Numbered from the stretch's first letter, positions 1 to 6,403 are shown. The stretch is 9,271 nt of DNA from an uncultured Collinsella sp. (GCA_902388545.1 CABMPS010000069.1:1-9271); one strand, 5' to 3'. Numbers and translations: made by a program. Notes: a model not told the origin generated them from the sequence alone.

Positions 1-444
1 TGAATCTGTTTGCCAGATGTTAAACGGCGTGTTAAAGCCGATGCGGTCCGCGAGGTTGGACAGCGTGAACATGAGCATCTGGAACGGTACGACCATCGAG
101 AAGACGAACAGGTAATAGAAGAAGTTCGAGATCTTGCTGTTGACGCGCACCACGTACCAAGCGCACATGGAGCAGCACACCAGAATCAGCACGACCGACG
201 TGACCGTGATGATAAGAGAGTACATAAACGCCGAGGCAAAGCCCTGCTCGTTAAGAGCGTGCACGTAGTTTGCGAGGCCGTTGAACGTCTCGGGCGTGAG
301 CAGATCGAACGCCGTGGTGGTGCTGATTGCGGTCGCTTTCTTAAAGGAATTGAGCGCAATCATGAACACGGGGTAGATCCATGCGAGCGACAGAATCGTA
401 AAGAAGATCGAGAGCGCGCGGTTGATAGCCTTATCGCGTTTCAT
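1..444 (-). CDS. ABC sugar transporter permease, MalG-type (partial, C-terminus outside window)
   Basis: This is the inner-membrane permease that pairs with the MalF-type protein encoded just upstream to form the channel of a family-1 carbohydrate ABC importer. The first 148 residues are in the window. The start MKRDKAINRALSIFF leads into a membrane segment at about residues 12-31 ending in the WIYPVFMIALNSFK pattern that is typical of MalG/UgpE proteins. Further membrane segments lie at about 72-98 and 108-126. The EAA loop that contacts the ATPase would lie beyond base 1, so it cannot be checked. The ATG shares one base with the TAA stop of the preceding gene (TAATG), and a perfect AAGGAGG ribosome site (455-461) is embedded in the last codons of that gene, so translation is probably coupled. 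Substrate unknown. Family assignment is firm; the gene is cut only by the window edge. Confidence 0.9.
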   Translation of the reverse strand, partial: MKRDKAINRALSIFFTILSLAWIYPVFMIALNSFKKATAISTTTAFDLLTPETFNGLANYVHALNEQGFASAFMYSLIITVTSVVLILVCCSMCAWYVVRVNSKISNFFYYLFVFSMVVPFQMLMFTLSNLADRIGFNTPFNIWQTDS

Positions 445-1298
445 TACTGCTGCACCTCCTTGGACCTCGTGGCCTTAAGCTGGATCATAGAAATAGCGAC
501 AACCAGGATGCAGAAGATAACTGCCTTGGCCTGACCGATGCCCTGCCATGCGATGCCAGCACGCGAATAGAACGTGTTGTAGATGTTCAGGGCGAGCATC
601 TCGGTGGAGTGCGCCGGGGCGCCACCGGTAAGGGCGAGGTTCTGGTCGAACAGCTTAAAGCCGTTGGTGATGGACAGGAACAGGCAGATGGTGATGGTCG
701 GCATCAGGTTGGGGATCTTAACCTTCCAAAACGTCTGCCATGCCGTAGCGCCGTCGACCTTGGCGGCCTCGATGTAATCAGACGGAATGGACTGCAGACC
801 GGCGATGTAGATGATCATCATGTAGCCGACCTGTTGCCACAGGGTCAGGATGATAAGGCCCCAGAAGCCAGCGGCGGAGTTGAGGGCGATAAGCTGGGCA
901 CCCACGTTGGAGAGCAGGCAGTTGATCAGAATCTGCCAAATGTAACCCAGTACAATGCCGCCAATCAGGTTAGGCATAAAGAAAATCGTACGGAAGATGT
1001 TGGTGCCCTTGAGCGCCTTGCGAGTGAGCGCCTGCGCAATGGCCAGCGCGATCACGTTGATGAGCACCGTCGACAGGAAGGCAAACGCCACGGTAAAGAA
1101 GAACGACGTGGAGAACTGCGGATCGGACAGCGCGCGCACGTAGTTCTCGATACCGACAAAGTGCGCGTTATTGATGGTAATAAACTGGCAGAACGAGAGA
1201 TAGAAACCCTGGATAAAGGGAATCACGAACCCGATCATAAACGCCAGGCACGTGGGCAGCATAAAGAGCGGCCACCAGCGTTTGAGTGCTTTGCCCAT
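444..1298 (-). CDS. ABC sugar transporter permease, MalF-type
   Basis: The 284-residue integral membrane permease is the first of the two channel subunits of a carbohydrate ABC importer. Membrane segments can be seen at about residues 10-32, 66-90, 103-130, 145-168 and 256-275, with a less certain one near 200-220. The cytoplasmic EAA coupling loop, which docks on the ATPase, is intact at about 177-200 and reads EAAKVDGATAWQTFWKVKIP, with the conserved E-A-A, G and I-P positions. Length is normal for the MsmF/UgpA branch, which lacks the extra N-terminal helices of E. coli MalF. The ATG at 1298 is preceded at 7 bases by AAAGGA (1306-1311). It follows the binding-protein gene and overlaps the next permease by one base. 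No ATPase gene is in the window, so a shared MsmK-like ATPase encoded elsewhere is likely (inference). Confidence 0.93.
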   Translation of the reverse strand: MGKALKRWWPLFMLPTCLAFMIGFVIPFIQGFYLSFCQFITINNAHFVGIENYVRALSDPQFSTSFFFTVAFAFLSTVLINVIALAIAQALTRKALKGTNIFRTIFFMPNLIGGIVLGYIWQILINCLLSNVGAQLIALNSAAGFWGLIILTLWQQVGYMMIIYIAGLQSIPSDYIEAAKVDGATAWQTFWKVKIPNLMPTITICLFLSITNGFKLFDQNLALTGGAPAHSTEMLALNIYNTFYSRAGIAWQGIGQAKAVIFCILVVAISMIQLKATRSKEVQQ

Positions 1299-1318
1299 AG
1301 AAGGGTCCTTTCAATATG

Positions 1319-1354
1319 CAGGGGGCGGGCAAACCAACGTCTGCCCGCCCCCTG
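1319..1354 (-). promoter_or_regulatory. Strong intergenic stem-loop between binding-protein and permease genes
   Basis: Two 13-base arms, 1319-1331 and 1342-1354, are perfectly complementary (CAGGGGGCGGGCA and its complement) and enclose a 10-base loop. It lies 30 bases after the binding-protein stop codon and 20 bases before the permease start. On the minus (transcribed) strand the stem is followed by CATATTG, not a T run, so it is not a classic intrinsic terminator. By analogy with the malE-malF intergenic elements, it probably protects the 3' end of the upstream message or partly attenuates read-through, giving more binding protein than permease. That role is an inference; the structure is directly visible. 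Confidence 0.7.
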
Positions 1355-1385
1355 TCGCTAATCAGATAGCTTGGGCAGCAACTGC

Positions 1386-2702
1386 TTACTCGGAAGCAGC
1401 CTTCTCGGTCTTCCAGCCATCGACGAAGGCGTTCTTGACGCCGTCCCACTTGGTGTTGTCGGCAGCATAAGCGATGAGAGCCTGCTTGAGGTTCTTCTTC
1501 CACTCCTCAGAGGGGATGTAGACGAAGTCCCAAGCAACGGTCTTCTTGCCGTCCTTGGCCATGGCAACGGCCTGCTGCGAGAAGACGTTGGTGGTCTCCT
1601 TAGCGCTCTTGAACGGGGCGGTCAGACCCATCTTGTCAGCGATGATGCTGGTGGCGGTGTCAGAAGTGACGCACCAATACATGAAGTCCTCGGTGGCCTT
1701 CTGGGCATCCTCGGATGCCTGGGAGCTGACGCACCAGTAGTTCTCGCCGCCGGAGCACAGGCCCTGGTTCTCCTCGCCGTCGACGCCGATGTAGATCGGC
1801 AGCATGCCGAGCTGGTCGTCGGTCATACCGGCCTTGGTGAGGTCGGCGTAGGCCCAAGAGCCGTTCTGGTAGAAGACGGCCTTGCCGGTTGCGAACTCGT
1901 TGGTGGCGTCGTCACCGGTCTTGGAGGCGAGCTGCGAAGGATCGCAGGTGGAGTCGGTGATGTACAGGTCGAAGATCTGCTTAAAGTTGTCGAGATACTC
2001 GCCCTTGATCTCGTCGTCCTCCTGGTTGTGCTCCTTCTCGAACTCGTAGTAGAGCGGGAGGTTGGCGAGGTGGGTGGTGTAGCGCCAGCTGGAGGAGTCA
2101 TCCATGCCGGCGGAAGTGAAGGCACCGTCAACGCCGAGCTCGTCCTTGCGGGCCTGGATGTCATCGGCGCAAGCCTTCAGCTTGTCGAAGGAGTTGATGT
2201 CCTCGGCCTTGTAGCCGGCCTTCTCGAGGAGCTCCTTGTTGTAGATGATGCCGTAGCTCTCCTGAACCCAGTCGATACCCAGATCCTTGCCGTCGGACTG
2301 CAGCGCCAGGGAGTCGTCGATGAGCTCGCCGCGGAGCTTGGTGTCGGAAAGATCGGCGCAGTAGTCCTTCCAGTTCTTAAGGCCGGTGGGGCCGTTGACC
2401 TGGAACAGCGTCGGAGCGGAGCTCTTGGACATCTCGGACTTGAGCTTCTCCTCGTAGGTGTTGGAGGCGGCGGTCACGATCTTGACCTCGACGCCCTTCT
2501 CCTTCTTGTACGCCTTGGCGATCTCCTTCCACTCCTTGTCGACCTCGGGCTTGAACTGGAGGAAGTAGACCTCGGCAGCGTCACCAGAAGCAGAGGAGCC
2601 GGAGCCGGCAGAACCACCGCAGCCCACGAGACCCAGACCAAGAACCGCAGCCGCGGAACCAGCAAAGCCCAGGAACTGCCTTCTGCTCATTTCGTTCTTC
2701 AT
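1386..2702 (-). CDS. Extracellular carbohydrate-binding lipoprotein (family 1 solute-binding protein), Tat-type signal
   Basis: The protein should capture a sugar at the cell surface and deliver it to the permease pair encoded downstream. The predicted product is 438 residues. The signal region has a twin-arginine motif, SRRQFLG (residues 6-12), a hydrophobic stretch rich in A, G, L and V, and a lipobox LVGC with the lipidated cysteine at residue 28. A Gly/Ser linker follows. The body fits the SBP_bac_1 family: start EVYFLQFKPEVDKEWKEIAKAYKK, the EKGVEVKIV strand, many aromatic residues, and a C-terminal KWDGVKNAFVDGW helix. I chose the ATG at 2702 because AAAGGGTGG (2709-2717) sits 6 bases upstream; the longer GTG start at 2720 would lie on that ribosome site. 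Substrate cannot be read from the sequence; the TreR-like regulator nearby hints at an alpha-glucoside or related sugar. Confidence 0.92.
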   Translation of the reverse strand: MKNEMSRRQFLGFAGSAAAVLGLGLVGCGGSAGSGSSASGDAAEVYFLQFKPEVDKEWKEIAKAYKKEKGVEVKIVTAASNTYEEKLKSEMSKSSAPTLFQVNGPTGLKNWKDYCADLSDTKLRGELIDDSLALQSDGKDLGIDWVQESYGIIYNKELLEKAGYKAEDINSFDKLKACADDIQARKDELGVDGAFTSAGMDDSSSWRYTTHLANLPLYYEFEKEHNQEDDEIKGEYLDNFKQIFDLYITDSTCDPSQLASKTGDDATNEFATGKAVFYQNGSWAYADLTKAGMTDDQLGMLPIYIGVDGEENQGLCSGGENYWCVSSQASEDAQKATEDFMYWCVTSDTATSIIADKMGLTAPFKSAKETTNVFSQQAVAMAKDGKKTVAWDFVYIPSEEWKKNLKQALIAYAADNTKWDGVKNAFVDGWKTEKAASE

Positions 2703-2708
2703 TACAAT

Positions 2709-2717
2709 CCACCCTTT
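2709..2717 (-). promoter_or_regulatory. Ribosome binding site deciding the binding-protein start
   Basis: On the minus strand AAAGGGTGG lies 6 bases before the ATG at 2702. It shows that the in-frame GTG at 2720 is not the start, since that codon would overlap the ribosome site itself. The resulting N-terminus gives a normal Tat lipoprotein signal. Confidence 0.75.
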
Positions 2718-2725
2718 CACACCGT

Positions 2726-2744
2726 GGCGGCACCCTTTGCCGCC
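2726..2744 (-). promoter_or_regulatory. Leader hairpin upstream of the binding-protein gene
   Basis: Perfect 7-base arms GGCGGCA and TGCCGCC enclose a 5-base loop, 23 bases upstream of the start codon and just before the ribosome site on the minus-strand transcript. A second small GGGG/CCCC dyad lies at 2763-2776. The leader from the candidate promoter to the start is therefore about 80 bases and structured. The hairpins may modulate translation or stability; there is no match that I recognise to a known riboswitch. Confidence 0.4.
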
Positions 2745-2790
2745 GCCTTCGGAGATTGGCTCGGGGACTTTGCCCCTTTTGCTGATTTGT

Positions 2791-2819
2791 ACAATACGCT
2801 ATTTGGCTAGTTGTTTGAA
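2791..2819 (-). promoter_or_regulatory. Candidate promoter of the binding-protein/permease operon with overlapping operators
   Basis: On the minus strand TTCAAA (2814-2819) and TATTGT (2791-2796) are separated by 17 bases, each matching 4 of 6 consensus positions. The -35 lies inside the motif TTGTTTGAAC (2811-2820, plus-strand reading), which recurs as TTGTTTAAAC at the regulator and PTS promoters. The -10 overlaps a perfect palindrome TTGTACAA (2787-2794). Two further dyads lie upstream: ACTTGACAAGT (2874-2884) and GTATAAACAA (2888-2897), the latter a 9 of 10 match to the complement of the shared motif. The arrangement suits repression by the adjacent GntR/UTRA regulator. Promoter calls by eye are tentative. 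Confidence 0.45.
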
Positions 2820-2918
2820 CAAGTATTACTAGAGCGGTAGAAAAACTTCGGTGAACGGTAATTTCGACTTGATACTTGACAAGTTTTGTATAAACAATTA
2901 TTTGTTATCGAATGCAGA

Positions 2919-2967
2919 GAAAACGCCCGATCAAGCCGATGCATCGTCGGTTTGACCGGGCGTTTTC
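2919..2967 (-). terminator. Intrinsic terminator after the GntR-family regulator gene
   Basis: An 11-base perfect stem, 2919-2929 (GAAAACGCCCG) with 2957-2967, continues through one mismatch into four more pairs (2931-2934 with 2952-2955), a G-T wobble and four pairs (2936-2939 with 2947-2950), closing on a 7-base loop. On the minus strand the stem ends in TTTTCTCT. It sits about 40 bases after the regulator stop codon and separates the regulator transcript from the binding-protein promoter. Because the outer pairs are A-T on both sides, it could work in either direction. Confidence 0.8.
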
Positions 2968-3008
2968 GCTTTGAGGGCATGAGTCTCGTCAGGCTGCGAG
3001 CTAGCCGG

Positions 3009-3728
3009 CTATCGCTTGGAATTGACGCGGTAATGGAAGATCTCGGGGTGTGTGCGGGCATGCGTGACCTCGAACAAGATGCCGTCCGAGGTGTACGACT
3101 GGCTCTCCATAACGGCGACGCAGTTGTACTTGCCAAGGTCCAGATAGCTGCAGTCCTCATCGTTGGCGAGCTCGACACTCACCGTACGACGGCTCGCCAT
3201 CACTTTGACGCCGCGCTTGTGCTCCAGATAGCCGTAGATAGAATCCGCCGCGATCTCGGGGGTCAGGCCCTTGGCGACCGACGCCAAAAAGTAGCCATGG
3301 TCCACTTGGCGCGCGCTGCCGTTGAGGCTTCGGACACGCACTACGCGAATCAGCTCCTCGCCCACCTTAAAGCCCAGGCGGCGAGAGAGTTGCTCAGTGC
3401 AAATCAAATGTTCAAAAGACTTGACCTCGGTCGATGCGACGGCATTGTTGCGTTTTGCGAACTCGCCAAACGACTCAACCTCTTCGAGTGCGCCCAGCAT
3501 GTCGGTTTCGCCCTTAAGCCAAATAACGCGCACGCCCTTACCGTGTATAGGCTGCACAAACATCTGGTCGGCCAGCATGCTCAAGGCGCGTCGAACGGTA
3601 TTGCGCGTGCAGCCAAACTCCGCGGTCAGCTCGGCTTCGGTTGGCAGCATCTCCTGAAACGCATAGGTCCCGTTAATGATGCGCGAACGGATCTCGCGGT
3701 AGATTCCTTCGTAAATCGCTTTTGGCAT
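3009..3728 (-). CDS. GntR family transcriptional regulator, HutC/UTRA subfamily, TreR-like
   Basis: A 239-residue DNA-binding regulator. The N-terminal winged helix-turn-helix spans about residues 5-70, with the LPTEAELTAEFGCTRNTVRR signature (28-47) and the wing IHGKGVRVI (61-69). A UTRA effector domain spans about 92-233, including LIRVVRVRSLNG, DHGYFL, EIAADSIYGYLE and the closing EVTHARTHPEIFHYRV. From memory, the layout and several segments (HGYFL-like block, SIYGYLE, LDLGKYN) resemble Bacillus TreR, the trehalose-6-phosphate-responsive repressor, so the effector is plausibly a phosphorylated alpha-glucoside; this is an inference, not a demonstrated orthology. The ATG at 3728 has AGAGGTGA four to five bases upstream. 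It is transcribed divergently from the PTS-HAD gene and lies in the same orientation as, but is separated by a terminator from, the ABC operon, and probably represses both. Confidence 0.9.
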   Translation of the reverse strand: MPKAIYEGIYREIRSRIINGTYAFQEMLPTEAELTAEFGCTRNTVRRALSMLADQMFVQPIHGKGVRVIWLKGETDMLGALEEVESFGEFAKRNNAVASTEVKSFEHLICTEQLSRRLGFKVGEELIRVVRVRSLNGSARQVDHGYFLASVAKGLTPEIAADSIYGYLEHKRGVKVMASRRTVSVELANDEDCSYLDLGKYNCVAVMESQSYTSDGILFEVTHARTHPEIFHYRVNSKR

Positions 3729-3761
3729 GATTTCACCTCTAACGAATATGTATGGCTAGGC

Positions 3762-3790
3762 ACGATAGCATTTCTTAAAGTTGTTTAAAC
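3762..3790 (-). promoter_or_regulatory. Candidate promoter and operator of the GntR-family regulator gene
   Basis: On the minus strand TTTAAA (3784-3789) and TATCGT (3762-3767) are 16 bases apart. The -35 lies inside TTGTTTAAAC (3781-3790), in exactly the same register as the -35 inside TTGTTTGAAC at the binding-protein promoter. Read on the minus strand the two sites share GTTYAAACAACT. This suggests autoregulation. An alternative -10 (CATACA, 3751-3757 region) cannot be excluded. Confidence 0.4.
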
Positions 3791-3829
3791 CGATTATCGG
3801 TAAAGCACGGATTATTTACCGTCGACGGT
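3789..3829. promoter_or_regulatory. Two dyads in the divergent regulator/PTS intergenic region
   Basis: ACCGATTATCGGT (3789-3801) is a perfect 13-base palindrome around a central T and directly abuts the TTGTTTAAAC motif. ACCGTCGACGGT (3818-3829) is a perfect 12-base palindrome. Both sit between the divergent start codons at 3728 and 3953. They start with the same ACCG half and could be operators for a second regulator or further sites for the GntR-family protein. No protein can be assigned from sequence alone. Confidence 0.4.
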
Positions 3830-3889
3830 TCCCCCGAAACCCAAATCGGACCGAATCAAAACCGTCAATGCGGCAAGCAGCCAGTCCTC

Positions 3890-3912
3890 TACAATGAGTT
3901 CATTGTTTAAAC
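3890..3912 (+). promoter_or_regulatory. Candidate -10 and operator region of the PTS-HAD gene
   Basis: TACAAT (3890-3895) is a good -10; no convincing -35 lies 17 bases upstream, the nearest being GTCAAT-like sequence at 3864-3869, so activation or weak basal activity is possible. A 16-base palindrome, ACAATGAGTTCATTGT (3891-3906; 7-base perfect arms), covers the -10 and predicted start point. The shared motif TTGTTTAAAC (3903-3912) overlaps its right arm. A protein bound here would block transcription, in line with repression by the divergent regulator. Confidence 0.5.
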
Positions 3913-3940
3913 GTTCTTGCTCGCACAGCATGTTGCATCC

Positions 3941-3946
3941 GGAAGG
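3941..3946 (+). promoter_or_regulatory. Ribosome binding site deciding the PTS-HAD start
   Basis: GGAAGG lies 6 bases before the ATG at 3953. It favours that codon over the in-frame TTG at 3917, which has no ribosome site, overlaps the candidate operator zone, and would add 12 residues before the typical EIIC start. Confidence 0.75.
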
Positions 3947-3952
3947 CATATT

Positions 3953-6403
3953 ATGCTGCAGAAAATCCAACGTTTTGGCGGAGCCATGTTCGCGCCCGCC
4001 ATGCTGTTTTCTATATCAGGCCTCATGGTCGGCATCTCCGCCCTCGCCACGACCGTAGACATCGTCGGCGATCTCGCCGTATACGGAACCCCTTGGTACG
4101 TTTTCTGGACCATCATCCAGCGCGGCTCGTGGACGGTCTTTAAACGTCTCCCGCTCCTTTTTGCCGTAGCGCTGCCTATCGGTCTTGCCCAAAAGCAACC
4201 GGCACGCTGCTGCCTCGAGGCGCTCGTAGCCTATTTTGCCTACTGTTTCTTTTTGAGCGAGATCATTAAGCTGAGCGGCGACAACCTTGGGCTTAAGTAC
4301 CCGTCGTCTTTAACCCCCGCCAGCGGCATCACCGTCATCGACGGCATCAAGACGCTCGACACCGGCATTATCGGCCCGCTGGCGGTGTCGGCAACCGTCG
4401 TCGCCATCCATGACCGCTTCTACGATGCCAAGGTTCCCGATTGGCTCGGCACCTTCTCGGGTTCCTCGCTGGTCTACCTCATCAGCTTTTTTGCCGTGTT
4501 TGCCCTTGCCGCCATCTCGGCCGCCATCGTGCCCTTCGCATACGCTGTGACCGAAACGCTGCGCCACGCACTTGCGGGCGTCGGCCCCTTCGGCGTGGGC
4601 ATCTTTGTGTTTTTGGAGCGAGCGCTCGAGCCCATGGGGCTGCACCATCTGCTCTATATGCCCATCTATTACGACAATCTGGTCATTCACGACGGTATTT
4701 ACGCCACGTGGACCAACCTGCTCCCCATTCTCTCCCATAGCACGCGCCCTTTAAATGAACTTGCGCCCTGGGCAGGTTTTACCGCCACCGGCTGGGGCAA
4801 GCTCTTTGGCCTTCCCGCCATCGCGGCAGCATTCTATTTCACCGCCAAACCCGAACGCCGCGCCGGCCTTAAGGTCATCCTTTTGCCCGCCATCGTCGCC
4901 TCGGTGGTCTGCGGCGTCCCCGAGCCGCTCGAGTTTCTCTTTATGTTCACCTATCCCGGACTCTTTTTGCTCTACGCCGTCCTGTCCTCCTGCCTTGCCA
5001 TGACCATGAACTTCTTTGGCATCGTCGGCATCTTCTCGGGCGGTCTCATGGAAATGACGGCCTTCAACTTCATCCCACTCATGCGAATGCATGCCGGCTC
5101 CTACCTTTTGGCGCTCGGTATCGGTCTTGCCTTTAGCCTCATCTTTTTTGTTAGTTTTCGAGCACTCATCTTGGTCTATGACCTTAAGACGCCAGGCCGC
5201 GAGGATCATGTCTCCAATCGCGCGGCAATCGATCGTTTAACGGGAAGCGGCTTTGCCAAAGAGCAATCTCCCAATGGCGAGGTCAGTATTCAATCCGATC
5301 AAGATCACGTCCTCGCTGAGCGGGTAATTCAGCTTTTAGGTGGCGTTGGCAATATCGTGGGCGCAACCAACTGCGCCACGCGCCTGCGTGTCGAGGTCGC
5401 AGACCCTTCCATCGTTGCAGATAACGCGTCGTTTGTCGCGGTGGGCGCCAAGGGCCTCATCATTACGGGCAAGACCGCCCAGGTGATTATCGGCATCTCC
5501 GTTCCCCGCGTTAAAGAGCATTTTGACCAGATCATGGGCCTCGAGCCGGGATTTGTGCCCACCACCTCGGCCTCCCCTGCCGCCAGCGCAGCCCATAAGC
5601 GCGGCGATATCTGCTTCTTCGATATCGACGGAACACTCGCCTGGCAAGACCCTCGAGTGGCACAAGAGCTTCCCGAGAGCGAGCGAGACCTCTCCCCCTA
5701 TCCCAATGAAGCGGTCTCGCAAGCCATCCGTAATTTTGTCGCCAAGGGCAATATGGCGTTTATCTGCACAGGGCGCACGCTGAGCTGCATCCATCCAAAG
5801 CTGCTCGATCTGCCCTGGACCGGCATCGTCTGCCTCGCGGGTGGCTATGTCGAACTTGAGGGACACGTGATCCGCGATTTGGCGATGACGCCCGGTATGC
5901 TGCAGCGTCTTGCTCCCATTCTTGAGCAATCGGACGAAGTGATTCGTTTTGAGGGACTCAATGGCGTCGTTCGCATGGGTGCCGATGCGCCCGACGCCCC
6001 CGGATATGCCCGCACCGTGGGCGATGCAATTACGCAGCTGCAACATTACAGCGCCTACAAGATCTTAATGTCCACGTCGCTTGCCAACCGCATCGCTCAG
6101 GATCAAACGTTTGAGCCGCTGCTCTGCTTTAACGAGCTCGAGCTCGAAGTGACCGAGATTTCGCCTCGCGAATGTACCAAGCGCGAGGGTATCCAGTCCG
6201 TACTCGACGCTCTCGACCCCAACCATGGAACGGTGTATGGCATCGGTGATGCCAGCAATGACATCTCGCTGATGAACGCCGTCGACGTCGGCATCGCCAT
6301 GGGCAATGCACCGGACTATCTCAAAAAGCGCGCGGACTACATCACCGACTCGGTCGACAAAGATGGCGTCGTCAAGGCGCTCGAGCACTTTGGACTGGTC
6401 TAA
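3953..6403 (+). CDS. PTS EIIC-EIIB protein fused to a Cof-type HAD phosphatase
   Basis: The 816-residue protein combines sugar import with a hydrolase. Residues 1 to about 415 form an EIIC channel of the glucose/maltose family: MLQKIQRFGGAMFAPAM start, about ten hydrophobic segments, GLHHLLYMPIY near 229-239 and GVPEPLEF (321-328), the counterpart of the GITEPIEF motif. EIIB follows (about 450-530) with the phospho-accepting cysteine, C474, in NCATRLR. A linker rich in A, S, P and T (about 536-548) leads to a full HAD-IIB domain: motif I DIDGT (nucleophile D557, D559), motif II CTGR (T606), a C2-type cap, motif III K743 and motif IV GDASND (D766, D770). All catalytic residues are present. There is no EIIA domain, so EIIA must come in trans. 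Known family roles: EIICB phosphorylates the sugar during uptake, while Cof-type enzymes dephosphorylate small phosphometabolites. Coupling of the two is an inference. The TreR-like neighbour suggests an alpha-glucoside. Confidence 0.93.
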   Translation: MLQKIQRFGGAMFAPAMLFSISGLMVGISALATTVDIVGDLAVYGTPWYVFWTIIQRGSWTVFKRLPLLFAVALPIGLAQKQPARCCLEALVAYFAYCFFLSEIIKLSGDNLGLKYPSSLTPASGITVIDGIKTLDTGIIGPLAVSATVVAIHDRFYDAKVPDWLGTFSGSSLVYLISFFAVFALAAISAAIVPFAYAVTETLRHALAGVGPFGVGIFVFLERALEPMGLHHLLYMPIYYDNLVIHDGIYATWTNLLPILSHSTRPLNELAPWAGFTATGWGKLFGLPAIAAAFYFTAKPERRAGLKVILLPAIVASVVCGVPEPLEFLFMFTYPGLFLLYAVLSSCLAMTMNFFGIVGIFSGGLMEMTAFNFIPLMRMHAGSYLLALGIGLAFSLIFFVSFRALILVYDLKTPGREDHVSNRAAIDRLTGSGFAKEQSPNGEVSIQSDQDHVLAERVIQLLGGVGNIVGATNCATRLRVEVADPSIVADNASFVAVGAKGLIITGKTAQVIIGISVPRVKEHFDQIMGLEPGFVPTTSASPAASAAHKRGDICFFDIDGTLAWQDPRVAQELPESERDLSPYPNEAVSQAIRNFVAKGNMAFICTGRTLSCIHPKLLDLPWTGIVCLAGGYVELEGHVIRDLAMTPGMLQRLAPILEQSDEVIRFEGLNGVVRMGADAPDAPGYARTVGDAITQLQHYSAYKILMSTSLANRIAQDQTFEPLLCFNELELEVTEISPRECTKREGIQSVLDALDPNHGTVYGIGDASNDISLMNAVDVGIAMGNAPDYLKKRADYITDSVDKDGVVKALEHFGLV

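Noticed and set aside
1319..1354. Intrinsic terminator between binding-protein and permease genes
   Set aside because: The stem is strong but no T run follows on the transcribed strand, and the permeases need the upstream promoter; partial attenuation or 3'-end protection is more likely.
2703..2720. Longer GTG start for the binding protein
   Set aside because: The GTG is part of the sequence containing the ribosome site for the ATG at 2702.
1371..2810. A 479-codon plus-strand frame opposite the binding-protein gene
   Set aside because: Its translation is low-complexity (L, V, G, E rich) and lies antisense to a well-supported lipoprotein gene with signal peptide and ribosome site; it is a shadow frame of GC-rich coding DNA.
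3917..3952. Longer start (TTG at 3917) for the PTS-HAD protein
   Set aside because: It has no ribosome site and overlaps the operator zone, whereas the ATG at 3953 has GGAAGG at 6 bases and gives the usual EIIC N-terminus.
444..6403. ABC ATPase or EIIA subunit for the two transporters
   Set aside because: No Walker A/B motifs or EIIA-type domain occur in any credible frame, so these subunits must be encoded elsewhere.
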